Position numbers and translations under genes: made by a program
The notes under the pieces: generated by a model
What the model saw: only the letters and a program-made list of their open reading frames with translations
Database searches by the model: none
What the model was told of the DNA's origin: nothing
Shown: positions 17,062 to 26,171 of the stretch, one piece after another
Numbering within the stretch: the stretch's first letter is position 1
How the letters are laid out: each line of letters starts with the position of its first letter
Source: CAZQFV01 sp964592645
GTDB taxonomy: Bacteria > Chloroflexota > Chloroflexia > DTKN01
Direction of reading: 5' to 3'
DNA: 64,000 nt
Assembly (NCBI GenBank): GCA_964592645.1
Contig: CAZQFV010000022.1
Location: forward strand, 6,309 to 70,308

Positions 17062-18465
17062 CTAGCGGAAGCGCTCGACGGTGTACCCAAAGATCTGCGG
17101 CGGCAGGTAGATTCCCATCGCCTCGAACCTCTCGATGAACTTGGGGCGCACCCCGGTCGGCTTGAACTCGCCGACGATCTTGCCGTCCTTGACCCCGGTC
17201 TGCTCAAAGACAAAGACATCCTGCAGGACGATCACGTCGCCTTCCATGCCCTGCACCTCGGTGATCTGGGTGAGCTTGCGGGTGCCGTCGCGCAGACGCG
17301 ACTGGTGGACGATCAGATCCACAGCCGAGGCAATCTGTTCCCGGATGGCCCGGATGGGCAGCTCCATGCCGGCCATCAGCACCATGGTCTCCAAGCGGGA
17401 GAGGGTATCGCGCGGGCTGTTGGAGTGCAGCGTGGTCAGCGAGCCATCGTGGCCGGTGTTCATAGCCTGGAGCATGTCCAGGGCCTCGCCGCCGCGGCAC
17501 TCGCCGACGATGATGCGCTCCGGTCGCATGCGCAGGGAGTTGATCACCAGGTCGCGGATGGTGATCTCTCCTTTGCCCTCGATGTTGGGCGGGCGGGACT
17601 CTAGCGTCACCACGTGCTCCTGGTGCAGTTGCAACTCGGCGGCGTTCTCGATGGTGACGATACGCTCGTCTTCGGGGATGAACGAGGAGAGTACGTTCAG
17701 GGTCGTCGTCTTGCCCGAGCCGGTACCGCCGGAAACGATGATGTTCAAGCGGACTTTGACACAGGCCTCCAGGAACTTGGCGATTTCCGGGGTCATCGTC
17801 CCGAAGCGGATCAGGTCGTCCACCTGGAAGGGGTCGCGGGCGAATTTGCGGATGGTGATGACCGGCCCGACCAGGGAGATGGGCGGGATGACGATATTGA
17901 CACGGGAACCGTCGGGCAGACGGGCGTCTACGTAGGGGGTGCTCTCGTCGACGCGCCGGCCGATGGGCGAGACGATGCGGTCGATGATGCGCATGACGTG
18001 CTCGTCGCTCTCGAAGGTGACGTCGGTCTTGTGCAGCTTGCCGCGGCGCTCGATATAGACCTGCTTGGGGCCGTTGACCATCACCTCGGTGATGGTGTCG
18101 TCGCGCAGCAGGGGCTCGATGGGCCCGTACCCCAGGATCTCGGCAGCGATTGACTCAAAGAGGCGCAGCCGCTCTGCCCGGCTGAGGACGATCTTTTCCG
18201 TTTCCAGGATGGCGTTGAAAACCTCCTGGACTTGCTGGCGCACCTCGGCCGTGCGGCTCAGGTCCAGCCGAGGGTCGAGCTCGGAGAGGAGCCGGTCCTG
18301 CACCCGTTTCTTGATCTCGTCGAACGCGTTGCGCTCCTGCGGGAGAGGCGACATCCTGACCCCGCCCGGTTCGGTCGGTGCCGGGGCAGTAGGGATCGTC
18401 GGCCGCGCGGGCTGCTGCTCCTTGGGCTGCTCCGCTGGTCCACCGATTCGGCGCAAAAGCGACAT
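17062..18465 (-). CDS. cpaF: Tad/Flp secretion ATPase CpaF (TadA)
   Basis: Hexameric GSPE-family ATPase that powers assembly and/or retraction of Flp pili. The 467 residues begin with a Pro-rich leader, then the N-terminal domain (GYGPIEPLLRDDTITEVMVNG), Walker A SGGTGSGKTTTLN near 245, the Asp-box ERIVTIENAAELQL, Walker B RPERIIVGECRGGEA and the His-box HDGSLTTLHSNSPRD. All are intact. It follows cpaE by 24 bases with a strong GAGGAGG site. Confidence 0.96.
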   Translation of the reverse strand: MSLLRRIGGPAEQPKEQQPARPTIPTAPAPTEPGGVRMSPLPQERNAFDEIKKRVQDRLLSELDPRLDLSRTAEVRQQVQEVFNAILETEKIVLSRAERLRLFESIAAEILGYGPIEPLLRDDTITEVMVNGPKQVYIERRGKLHKTDVTFESDEHVMRIIDRIVSPIGRRVDESTPYVDARLPDGSRVNIVIPPISLVGPVITIRKFARDPFQVDDLIRFGTMTPEIAKFLEACVKVRLNIIVSGGTGSGKTTTLNVLSSFIPEDERIVTIENAAELQLHQEHVVTLESRPPNIEGKGEITIRDLVINSLRMRPERIIVGECRGGEALDMLQAMNTGHDGSLTTLHSNSPRDTLSRLETMVLMAGMELPIRAIREQIASAVDLIVHQSRLRDGTRKLTQITEVQGMEGDVIVLQDVFVFEQTGVKDGKIVGEFKPTGVRPKFIERFEAMGIYLPPQIFGYTVERFR

Positions 18466-18489
18466 CGCTTACCTCCTCTCCTGATCGCC

Positions 18490-19743
18490 TCAGGAGGCTT
18501 TCCGCAGTAGGCCCAAAAGGCCGCCCTTCCGCTCGTCTTTCTTGGCTTCCTCCGCTGCCTCGGCGCCCCCGCCGGCGCCCAACACGATCTGTTTCAGCAG
18601 CGCCCGGATATCCTTGGCCACCTGGCAGTTGCTTTCGGCCAGCACCAGGGGCACCCCGCGGTTGACAGAGTTCGTCACCGCCTGGTTGTCGGTGCTGATG
18701 GTCGCCGTGACGTCGAAGCGCAGGTTGCGCGAGACCTCTCGGACCGGGATACCGGTGCGGGTGTCGGCGTGGTTGGCCACCAGGATGATCTTGCCGCGGG
18801 GGTATTGCAGCAGCTCGGCCACGTCCAGGAAGAGGCGGACATTCTTGATCGAGGGCATCTCCAGGGTGGTCAACAGAACGATGCGATCGGCCGTGTCCAA
18901 GACGGTCAGGACCTTTTCCTGGAAGGAGGACCAGGTATCCACGAACACGTAGTCAAAGTTCTTGCGCAGCAGGGTCAGGATGGCCCGCACATGGTCCGGG
19001 GTGATCAACTCGGCCTGCTGGGGCGCCTGGGGGGCTTGCAGCACTTTGACCCCGGAGGAGTGGGACACCATGACGTCGGAGAGCAGGTCGGCGTCCAGTT
19101 GCTCGAAGCGCACGATCAGGTCGTTGATCGTCTTGTCCGGGCGCAGGTCCATCAGCACGCCGACATCGCCGAACTGCAGGCTGCCGTCCATGATGGCCAC
19201 GCGCAGGTCGGGCTGCTCCAGCTTGAGGGCCACGGCCAGGTTTACCACCAGGGTGGTGCAGCCCACGCCGCCCTTGGGGCTGAAGACGGCGATCATCCTG
19301 CCCGGGGTGCGCTCCTTCTCCTCGGCCGGCCGTTCGGCAGGGGCCTGGGCGACGGCCCGCGGCCGCCGCTGGCACACGTGGCGGATGCTGTTGGCCAGCT
19401 CATCGCCGCTGAACGGCTTGACCAGAAAGTCGCTGGCCCCGGCCAGCATGGCCCGCCGCAGATAGTCCTGCTCTCCCTGGACGCTCATGATGATGACCTG
19501 CGTCCCGGGAACCTGGCTCAGGAGCTTCTCGGTGGTCTGGATGCCGTCCATCCCCGGCATGTTGATGTCGATCAGCGCGACATCGGGCTGCAGCTCCTTG
19601 GCCTTGGCCAGTCCCTGCTCCCCGGAGTTGGCCGTCCCCACGACTTGGATGTCGCGCTCAAAGTGGAGCAGTTTGCTGAGGTAGTCGCATGTCTCGGGAA
19701 TGTCGTCGACGATCAGGATCTTGATCTGGCCGCCTTCTGGCAT
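18490..19743 (-). CDS. cpaE: Pilus assembly protein CpaE/TadZ: receiver domain plus MinD-type ATPase
   Basis: Localises the Tad machine. The 417 residues comprise a response-regulator domain (residues 5-125: ILIVDD, phospho-acceptor Asp in VALIDINMPGMDG, conserved Lys in DFLVKPF) and a ParA/MinD-like ATPase (from about 155: deviant Walker A SPKGGVGCTT). Unlike many CpaE proteins with a degenerate receiver, the acidic pocket and Lys look complete, so phosphorylation is possible. The ATG at 19743 has GGAGG upstream; a longer in-frame start at 19830 falls within the predicted promoter -10 region. First gene of the operon cpaE-cpaF-tadB-tadC. Confidence 0.92.
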   Translation of the reverse strand: MPEGGQIKILIVDDIPETCDYLSKLLHFERDIQVVGTANSGEQGLAKAKELQPDVALIDINMPGMDGIQTTEKLLSQVPGTQVIIMSVQGEQDYLRRAMLAGASDFLVKPFSGDELANSIRHVCQRRPRAVAQAPAERPAEEKERTPGRMIAVFSPKGGVGCTTLVVNLAVALKLEQPDLRVAIMDGSLQFGDVGVLMDLRPDKTINDLIVRFEQLDADLLSDVMVSHSSGVKVLQAPQAPQQAELITPDHVRAILTLLRKNFDYVFVDTWSSFQEKVLTVLDTADRIVLLTTLEMPSIKNVRLFLDVAELLQYPRGKIILVANHADTRTGIPVREVSRNLRFDVTATISTDNQAVTNSVNRGVPLVLAESNCQVAKDIRALLKQIVLGAGGGAEAAEEAKKDERKGGLLGLLRKAS

Positions 19744-19828
19744 ACCATCCTCCAGCCTTCCAAGACAAAGCCGCTCTGACGCTGCAAACGCGCACCCCCG
19801 GCCCGCGGCGACGGGCCGATGCAGCTTC

Positions 19829-19856
19829 ATTATAGCACAATTTTAGACCTGTGCAA
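19829..19856 (-). promoter_or_regulatory. Promoter of the tad operon
   Basis: Minus-strand -35 TTGCAC (19851-19856), 16-bp spacer, -10 TATAAT (19829-19834). It begins only eight bases past the stop of the upstream gene and leaves a leader of roughly 80 bases before the cpaE start. Confidence 0.75.
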
Positions 19857-19864
19857 GGGTGAAC

Positions 19865-20467
19865 TCAAAGGATGCCGGCCCCGATCAGGACGCCGATGAC
19901 CAGGAAGGCGGCCGCGGCGATCCAGCGCAGCCAGCGCTCGGGCACGAGGCGAACCAGGCCCTCGCCGCCGATTACCCCGATGGCCGTCACGCTGGTGAGG
20001 GCCGCTACGGCACCGATCAGGACGGCCCAGGGGTCGGCGGAGGCCGAGGACCGGGCAAGGACCGCCAACTGGGTCTTGTCGCCCATCTCGGCCAGCGTCA
20101 GCAGCCCGAAGGTCGCCCCAAAGACGCGCCAGCCCGAGGTGCGCGGGGCGTTGTCGGCCGGGTCGCAGGCCGCCTGCCGGGGCCGACGGCTGGAGCGCCA
20201 ATTATCCCACCCCATCCAGGCGCCCATAGCCAGGAACCCAACCGCGGCGATGTAGCGGATCCACTGCCCGGGGATCAGCCAGCCGGCCAGCCGGCCGGCC
20301 AGGACCCCCAGCCCGCTCACCACCGCCAGGGCCCCGCTGGCCCCCAGGAAGACGGCCCACGGCCGGCGGTAGCGGCAGGTCTGGGCGACGACGGCTAACT
20401 GAGTCTTGTCCCCCAGCTCGGCCAGGAAGAGCAGGCCCAAGGTGCTGAAGAGCGCTTTCCAGTCCAT
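19865..20467 (-). CDS. UPF0016/TMEM165-GDT1 family cation transporter
   Basis: Predicted Mn2+/Ca2+ exporter or exchanger of the plasma membrane. The 200 residues contain two homologous halves, each with the family signature E-x-G-D-K-T (LAELGDKTQLAVVA near 16-29 and LAEMGDKTQLAVLA near 128-141), and six hydrophobic helices. A longer in-frame start at 20590 runs back into valS and was rejected; the ATG at 20467 lies 16 bases after the valS stop. Metal homeostasis is inferred from the family; nothing nearby points to the metal. Confidence 0.88.
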   Translation of the reverse strand: MDWKALFSTLGLLFLAELGDKTQLAVVAQTCRYRRPWAVFLGASGALAVVSGLGVLAGRLAGWLIPGQWIRYIAAVGFLAMGAWMGWDNWRSSRRPRQAACDPADNAPRTSGWRVFGATFGLLTLAEMGDKTQLAVLARSSASADPWAVLIGAVAALTSVTAIGVIGGEGLVRLVPERWLRWIAAAAFLVIGVLIGAGIL

Positions 20468-20483
20468 GCCCTCGTTCCCGCCC

Positions 20484-23231
20484 CTACTCCAGTTCCGCCA
20501 GCCGGATCCGCAGCCGGCGGGCCTCATCCTGGGCGGCGGCCTGGCGCATGCGCTCCTTCTCCACCACCTCCGGGGGCGCCTTGGCCACAAAGTTGGCGTT
20601 GGCCAGCTTGCCCGCGGCGCGGGCGGCCTCGCCCTCGGCCTCGCGCAGCGCCTGCTGCAGGCGGGCCCGTTCGGCGGCGATGTCCACCAGCTCGGCCAGG
20701 GGGAGGAATAGCTCCACCTCGCCCACGACCAACCCCACCGCCTGGCGCGGGCGGTCGGCCAGGTGGTCGGTGAACTCCAGGTGTTCCGGGGCGATCCGCG
20801 CCAACTGCGAGAGGACCTCGGCCTGGGCGCGCAGCATGGCCGTGTGCCGGCCGCCGGCCACGAGGGCCCCGATCCAGTGCCCCGGTTCGACCTTGCGCTC
20901 GGCGCGGGCGTTGCGCACGGCGCGGACGATCTCCATCACCAGGGCGAAATCGGCCTCGGCCCTTTCGTCCAGCGCCGCTATGTCCGGCTCCGGGTAGGGA
21001 GCCGCGATCAGCGCCGGCCCGTAGTTGCCGCCGGCCGCGCCGGGCGCGCCCGTGAGGTGCTGCCACAGCTCCTCGGTGACGAACGGCATGTAGGGGTGCA
21101 GCAGGCGCAGCGCCCCCTCCAGCACTTCCAGCAACACCGCGCGCGCCGCCGCGGCCTGGGTCTCGTCCTTCCCGTAGAGGCGCAGCTTGCTCACCTCCAA
21201 GTACCAGTCGCAGAACTCGCTCCACAGAAAGTCGTAGATGCGCCGGCCGGCCTCACCGAACTGGTAGGCCGCGATGAGCGCGTTGGCCTCGGCGACCAGG
21301 CGATGGTACCGGGAGCGGATCCAGCGTTCCGGCAGATCGCCACCTTCCGGGGCGCTTTGCTTCCCCGTCTCCAGGTCTGCCCGGCGCTCTCCCTGCAAGC
21401 TCGCCACGACGAACCGCGTCGCGTTCCATATCTTGTTGGCAAAGTTGCGCGCCCCCTCGATCCGCCGCGGGTCCAGGTTCATATCGTTCCCCGGCGTCGA
21501 GGAGGTGGTCATGGTGAAGCGCAGGGCGTCGGCCCCGTACTCCTCGATGATGTGCAGGGGGTCGTACCGATCGGCGTCGGGCATCGATTTGCTGATCTTT
21601 TGCCCGTGCTCGTTGCGGATCAGGCCGTGCAGGTAGATCACGCTGTAGGGCACCCGCCCGGTCATCTCCAGGCCCAGCATCACCTCGCGGGCCACCCAGA
21701 AGAAGAGGATGTCGTACCCCGTCTCGCGCACCGTCGTCGGGTAGTAGTCGGCCATGTCGGCGGTCTCCCGCGGCCAGCCGAGCGTGGAAAAGGGCCACAG
21801 GCCGGAGGAGAACCAGGTGTCCAGGACATCGTCGTCCTGGCGGATGTCCGGGCTGCCGCAGTGGGCGCAGGCCGCCGGGTCGGTGACCGCGCTCGTCTGC
21901 CCGCCGCAACTGCCGCAATACCACACCGGGATGCGGTGGCCCCACCAAAGCTGCCGGGAGATGCACCAATCGCGGATGTTCTCCAACCATTCGAAATAGG
22001 TCTTGTTGAAGCGCTCCGGGATGATGCGGATGCGCCCGTCGCGCACGGCGGCCATGGCCGCCTCGGCCAGGGGCTTGACCTCCACGAACCATTGCGTCGA
22101 GATGCGCGGCTCGACCACCGTGTGACAGCGCTGGCAGTGGCCGACGGAATGGGCATATTCCTCGATCCGAACCAGCAGGCCCTCGCGCTGCAGGTCCTCG
22201 ACCAGGCGCTGCCGGCACTCCAGGCTGTCCTGTCCGGCGTAGGGGCCGGCCGCCTCGGCCATGTGCGCGTCGTCGGTCAACACGTTGACCGTGGGCAGGT
22301 CGTGCCGCCGGCCGATCTCATAGTCGGTGGGGTCGTGCCCCGGCGTCACCTTGACCGCGCCGGTGCCAAAGGCCTGGTCCACGGCCTCGTCGGCGATGAT
22401 CGGGACGGCTCGTTCTGCGCCGGGGAGGACGGCCTGCCGGCCGATCAACTCCCGGAAGCGTTCATCCGCCGGGTTGACGGCCACCGCCGTGTCGCCCAGG
22501 AGCGTCTCCGGGCGGGTCGTGGCCACGGTGATAAAGTCGCGGGCGCCGGCCGCCCAGCGGCCGCTACCCCAGCGGGCGCCCGGCCCCGCCCAGCCCCCGC
22601 CCAGGAGGGGGTAACGGATGTACCAGAGGTGCGAGGCCGTTTCCTCGTGGTCCACCTCCAGGTCGGAGATGGCCGAGAGACAGCGCGGGCACCAGTTCAC
22701 CAGGCGCGTCCCCCGGTAGATCAGCCCCTTTTCAAAGAGGTGCACAAAGGCCGTGCGCACGGCAAAGGAGAGCCCCTCGTCTAGCGTGAAGCGCTCGCGC
22801 TCCCAGTCGCAGGAGACCCCCAGCCGGCGGTGCTGGTCGGTGATGCGGGCGCGGTAGACCCGCACCCACTCCCAGACGCGCTCCAGGAAGCGCTGGCGGC
22901 CCAGGTCGTGGCGGGTGCGGCCCTCGCGGGCCAGCTCGCGTTCCACCACGTTCTGCGTGGCGATGCCGGCGTGGTCCACGCCGGGCAGCCACAGGGTCGC
23001 CTCGCCGCGCATCCGGTGCCAGCGGGTGAGGAGGTCCTCGATGGCCGCGGTCATCGCGTGGCCCAGGTGCAGGGCACCGGTGACGTTGGGCGGGGGCATG
23101 GTGATGACAAAGGGCGGTCGGTCTGCCCCTCCCTGCGGGCGAAAGTAGCCGCCTTCCTCCCAAAACCGGTACAGGCGTTCCTCGACCTGGCGATGGTCGT
23201 AGGCTTTGGACATCTCGCTGTGTAGGGGCAT
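20484..23231 (-). CDS. valS: Valyl-tRNA synthetase
   Basis: Class I aminoacyl-tRNA synthetase charging tRNA-Val, with an editing domain. About 915 residues. The HIGH-type motif is in PPPNVTGALHLGHA near 46-59 and the KMSKS-type motif is KISKS near 550. The CP1 editing domain includes ATTRPETLLGDTAVAVNP. A Cys cluster (CGSCGG and CAHCGSP) near 445-470 probably binds zinc. The C-terminal coiled-coil arm closes the protein. The ATG at 23231 has AGGAGG seven bases upstream; the earlier in-frame codon at 23279 lacks one. It lies 78 bases after the phosphatase gene. Confidence 0.97.
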   Translation of the reverse strand: MPLHSEMSKAYDHRQVEERLYRFWEEGGYFRPQGGADRPPFVITMPPPNVTGALHLGHAMTAAIEDLLTRWHRMRGEATLWLPGVDHAGIATQNVVERELAREGRTRHDLGRQRFLERVWEWVRVYRARITDQHRRLGVSCDWERERFTLDEGLSFAVRTAFVHLFEKGLIYRGTRLVNWCPRCLSAISDLEVDHEETASHLWYIRYPLLGGGWAGPGARWGSGRWAAGARDFITVATTRPETLLGDTAVAVNPADERFRELIGRQAVLPGAERAVPIIADEAVDQAFGTGAVKVTPGHDPTDYEIGRRHDLPTVNVLTDDAHMAEAAGPYAGQDSLECRQRLVEDLQREGLLVRIEEYAHSVGHCQRCHTVVEPRISTQWFVEVKPLAEAAMAAVRDGRIRIIPERFNKTYFEWLENIRDWCISRQLWWGHRIPVWYCGSCGGQTSAVTDPAACAHCGSPDIRQDDDVLDTWFSSGLWPFSTLGWPRETADMADYYPTTVRETGYDILFFWVAREVMLGLEMTGRVPYSVIYLHGLIRNEHGQKISKSMPDADRYDPLHIIEEYGADALRFTMTTSSTPGNDMNLDPRRIEGARNFANKIWNATRFVVASLQGERRADLETGKQSAPEGGDLPERWIRSRYHRLVAEANALIAAYQFGEAGRRIYDFLWSEFCDWYLEVSKLRLYGKDETQAAAARAVLLEVLEGALRLLHPYMPFVTEELWQHLTGAPGAAGGNYGPALIAAPYPEPDIAALDERAEADFALVMEIVRAVRNARAERKVEPGHWIGALVAGGRHTAMLRAQAEVLSQLARIAPEHLEFTDHLADRPRQAVGLVVGEVELFLPLAELVDIAAERARLQQALREAEGEAARAAGKLANANFVAKAPPEVVEKERMRQAAAQDEARRLRIRLAELE

Positions 23232-23309
23232 GGGTGTTCCTCCTAACGATTGTGCTCCGAGGCCGTGATTCCCGACCATAGCAGGGACTGAAAACCGGCC
23301 TTGTCCCCA

Positions 23310-23885
23310 TCACGTCCGCACGACCAGCACCGTCGCATCATCGTGCTCTTTCCGGTACTCCGCCATCACCCGTTCGGCCAGGGCCTGGGGGCCCTCCTCC
23401 AGTTCGCGCATGTGGTTCGGCAGGTGGAAGCGGCTGGAGATGCCGTCGGTGTGCAGGAGAAAGACATCTCCGGGCGTATAGGGATAGCGCAACACGTGCA
23501 GCCCGGGCAGGCGCACGCCCAGGTAGCCGTAGCGCGTGATCGGTTGGATCAGGCCGCGGCTGTGGGCCAGGAAGCGGACGTTGCCGACCCCGGCATACTC
23601 CAGGCGCAGCGCGGAGGTATCCAGCCGCAGCACCGTCATCATCACCCCGACGCCGCCGGCCGCCAGGATGGTGTAGTGGCAGTAGGCCAGGGTGTCGGAT
23701 AGGGCCTCCTCCAGATGCTCGGCCACTCCCTGGATGGCCAGGCGCGAGGAGTGGTTGGCCTTCTCTCCGCTGCCCAGGCCGTCGCTCAGGGCCAGCACCA
23801 CCAGGGGGCCGGCCTGGCGAACCAGGTAGGCGTCGCCGCAGACGATATTGCCGGCCTTGGGCTGCTGGGCGATTCCGAATTCCAC
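23310..23885 (-). CDS. PP2C/SpoIIE-type phosphatase, RsbX-like
   Basis: A small stand-alone Ser/Thr phosphatase domain of the type that resets partner-switching regulators (RsbX/SpoIIE). The 191 residues show metal-site motifs GDAYLV near 18, SDGLGSGEKAN near 34-44, LEYAGVGNVRFLA, HTDGISSRF and a terminal DDATVLVVRT. The conserved Asp residues are present, so it should be active. The GTG start lies three bases after the EF-G stop. Its substrate (an anti-anti-sigma factor, for example) is not in the window. Confidence 0.82.
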   Translation of the reverse strand: MEFGIAQQPKAGNIVCGDAYLVRQAGPLVVLALSDGLGSGEKANHSSRLAIQGVAEHLEEALSDTLAYCHYTILAAGGVGVMMTVLRLDTSALRLEYAGVGNVRFLAHSRGLIQPITRYGYLGVRLPGLHVLRYPYTPGDVFLLHTDGISSRFHLPNHMRELEEGPQALAERVMAEYRKEHDDATVLVVRT

Positions 23886-23888
23886 GGT

Positions 23889-25991
23889 TCAACGCTCCGG
23901 CACTTTGCCATCCCGCAGGCGCTGCTGGACGATGCCTTCGGCCAACGCTGCCGGCACCAGGTCGTGATGGGCATACTCCAGGGTAAAGGTGCCCCGCCCC
24001 TGGGTCAGGCTGCGCAGGTCGGTGGCGTAGCCCTGGGTCTCGGCCAACGGCACGGTCCCTTCGACCTGGCGCTGCCGGCCGCGCGGCAGGACCGCCCGCA
24101 CCTGGCCGCGCCGCCGGCCCAGGTCGGCGATGACCGCCCCGAGGTGCTCCTCGTCCACGTCCACGGTGATCTGCATGAGCGGCTCGATCAGGGCCGGGCC
24201 GGCCTGGCGCACGGCCCGGCGCACGGCCATGGAGCCGGCGATCTCAAAGTCGTTGGCCGCCGAGTCCACCTCGTGCATGCGCCCGCCCACCAGGACCACG
24301 CGCACGTCGGTGACGGGATAGCCGGCCAGGACGCCTTTCTCCAACGCCTGGCGCACGCCGATCTCCACCGGCCGGACAAAGTCGCGGGGAAAGTCGGCCG
24401 GCGCGGCTTCGTTTTCGAAAACCACCCCCGCGCCCCGCTCCAACGGTTCCACGCGCAGCGCCACCTCGGCAAAGTGACCATGGCCGCCACTCTGTTTTTT
24501 GTAGGTCTCGGTCAGCTCAACCGGCTCGCGTACCGTCTCCTGGTAGGCCACCTGCGGCCGGCTGACCCGCGGGACCAGCCCGAACTCGCTGCGCAGCCGG
24601 TCCACTGCGATCTCCAGGTGCAGCTCCCCCAGGCCGGCCAGCGTCTGCTCGCCCGTCTCCGGGTCGTACCGGCTGATCAGCGTGGGGTCCTCCGCGCACA
24701 GCCGGGACACCGCCTGGCGCAGCCGGTCGCGTTCGCCCTCGGAGGCCGCCGCCAGGGCCACGGCGATCACCGGCGCCGGGAACTGCACCGCTTCCAACAG
24801 GATCGGGTGCGCCGGGTCGCAGAGCGTGTCGCCGGTCGCTGCCGACCGCACCCCCACCAGCGCCACCACGTCGCTCGCCGCCATCGCCTCCACCTGCTCG
24901 CGGCGGTTGCCATGCATCCGGTAGATGCGCCCGACCCGTTCCGCCTTCTCCGCCCGCGGGTTGTAGACCGTCTCCCCGACCCGCAGGGCCCCCGAGAAGA
25001 CGCGCACCCAGGTCAGGTGCCCCACGTGCGGGTCGGTGACGATCTTGAAGGCCGCGGCGCAGAAGGGGGCCGCGGGGTCGTCGGGACGCTCGGCCAGTTC
25101 CTCGCCGCTGCCCGGGACGGTCCCCAGGATCGGCGGCATGTCCACCGGGGCCGGCAGGTAGTCGACGATGGCGTCGAGCAGCGGCTGCACGCCGATGCGG
25201 TTGCGCGAGAAGCCGCACAGCACCGGCACCAGCTTGCGGGCGATGGTCGCCCGGCGCAGCGCCGCCCGCAGCGTGGCGCCGTCGGGCTCGTGCCCCTCCA
25301 GGCGTTGTTCCAGCAGGGCGTCGTCGGTCTGGCAGATGGCGTCCACCAGGACCTCGCGGGCGGTGTCGGCAGCGCGCTGCAGTTCCGGTGGGATCGGCCT
25401 CACCTCGGGGTCGTCGGCGCCCTCGCTCCAGGTCAGCGCCCGCCGCTCCAGCAGGTCCACCACCCCGCAGAAAGCGCCCTCCTGCCCGATGGGCAGCTGC
25501 AGGCGGACGGCGTGCGGGGTGAGGCGGGCGTGGATCTCGTCCAACACGCGCTCGCAGTCGGCCCCCACGCGGTCGAGCTTGTTCAGGAAGAGGAGCCGCG
25601 GCAGGTTCTCGCGGTCGGCGTGCCTCCAGACGGCCGCGGTCTGCGGTTCGACGCCGGCGACGGCGTCGAGGAGGATCACGGCGCCGTCGATCACGCGGAT
25701 GGAACGCACCACCTCGGCCGAGAAGTCGATGTGCCCGGGCGTGTCGATGAGGTTGATGCGGTGCCCGCGCCAGTGGCAAGCCGTGGCCGCCGAGGTGATG
25801 GTGATGCCGCGCTCTCGCTCCTGCTCCATCCAGTCCAGTTGCGTGTTGCCTTCGTCCACGCTGCCCAGGCGGTGGATGCGGCCGGTATAGTAGAGGATGG
25901 CCTCCGAGGTTGTCGTCTTGCCGGCATCGACGTGGGCAAAGATGCCGATGATGCGGACATTTTCGATTGGCGTTGCCGGTTTCTTTTCCAT
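23889..25991 (-). CDS. EF-G-like translational GTPase
   Basis: Elongation factor G family protein (about 700 residues). G1 AHVDAGKTT is at 19-27, switch II DTPGHIDF near 86, NKLD near 140, then EF-G domains II-V. It may be a paralogue (EF-G2 or ribosome-protection type) and not the main factor, because no rpsL/rpsG/tuf genes adjoin it; this is an inference. The ATG at 25991 was chosen although its ribosome site is weak. A GTG at 26075 would add 28 residues, but that stretch spans a hairpin and T-run, which suggests untranslated leader. First gene of an operon with the phosphatase, valS and the GDT1 gene. Confidence 0.88.
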   Translation of the reverse strand: MEKKPATPIENVRIIGIFAHVDAGKTTTSEAILYYTGRIHRLGSVDEGNTQLDWMEQERERGITITSAATACHWRGHRINLIDTPGHIDFSAEVVRSIRVIDGAVILLDAVAGVEPQTAAVWRHADRENLPRLLFLNKLDRVGADCERVLDEIHARLTPHAVRLQLPIGQEGAFCGVVDLLERRALTWSEGADDPEVRPIPPELQRAADTAREVLVDAICQTDDALLEQRLEGHEPDGATLRAALRRATIARKLVPVLCGFSRNRIGVQPLLDAIVDYLPAPVDMPPILGTVPGSGEELAERPDDPAAPFCAAAFKIVTDPHVGHLTWVRVFSGALRVGETVYNPRAEKAERVGRIYRMHGNRREQVEAMAASDVVALVGVRSAATGDTLCDPAHPILLEAVQFPAPVIAVALAAASEGERDRLRQAVSRLCAEDPTLISRYDPETGEQTLAGLGELHLEIAVDRLRSEFGLVPRVSRPQVAYQETVREPVELTETYKKQSGGHGHFAEVALRVEPLERGAGVVFENEAAPADFPRDFVRPVEIGVRQALEKGVLAGYPVTDVRVVLVGGRMHEVDSAANDFEIAGSMAVRRAVRQAGPALIEPLMQITVDVDEEHLGAVIADLGRRRGQVRAVLPRGRQRQVEGTVPLAETQGYATDLRSLTQGRGTFTLEYAHHDLVPAALAEGIVQQRLRDGKVPER

Positions 25992-26017
25992 AGCCTTGAC
26001 CCTGGCGCCGGGCCAAC

Positions 26018-26070
26018 AAAAAACTCTCGTCGCCAGGACGAGAGGAGATCCTGCGGTGCCCCATTGCTTC
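26018..26070 (-). promoter_or_regulatory. T-box-like attenuator in the EF-G/valS operon leader
   Basis: In transcript orientation the leader carries GCAATGGGGCACCGC (26053-26067), 12 bases, then CTCGTCC, and a hairpin (arms 26037-26044 and 26024-26031, 8 bp) followed by six T (26018-26023). The order GGCACCGC...CGTCC...terminator matches the 3' half of T-box riboswitches (antiterminator and terminator). No Stem I with a specifier loop was recognised, and the tRNA-pairing bulge is not the exact TGGC. It may be a reduced T-box or a plain attenuator. Confidence 0.5.
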
Positions 26071-26092
26071 AACACGTCGCTGTGTCGAGCAG

Positions 26093-26121
26093 ATTATAAT
26101 GGTAAGGCGACATCCTGTCAA
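26093..26121 (-). promoter_or_regulatory. Proximal promoter of the EF-G/valS operon
   Basis: Minus strand -35 TTGACA (26116-26121), 17-bp spacer, -10 TATAAT (26093-26098): full consensus. The transcript would start near 26087 and run about 60 bases before the attenuator hairpin ends. Confidence 0.85.
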
Positions 26122-26137
26122 CTGGTGCTGCTGTTGT

Positions 26138-26165
26138 ATTATACAACGACGGCCTATGGCGTCAA
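26138..26165 (-). promoter_or_regulatory. Distal promoter of the EF-G/valS operon, overlapping a palindrome
   Basis: Minus strand -35 TTGACG (26160-26165), 16-bp spacer, -10 TATAAT (26138-26143). The -10 box lies inside the palindrome GTTGTATTATACAAC (26133-26147, 7-bp arms), which looks like a repressor operator of the GntR-like type; the family is a guess. Confidence 0.6.
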
Positions 26166-26171
26166 GACGCC

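Noticed and set aside
25992..26075. A 28-residue N-terminal extension of the EF-G-like protein from a GTG at 26075
   Set aside because: The stretch spans the attenuator hairpin and its six-T run, has no ribosome site, and EF-G family members start at the position chosen.
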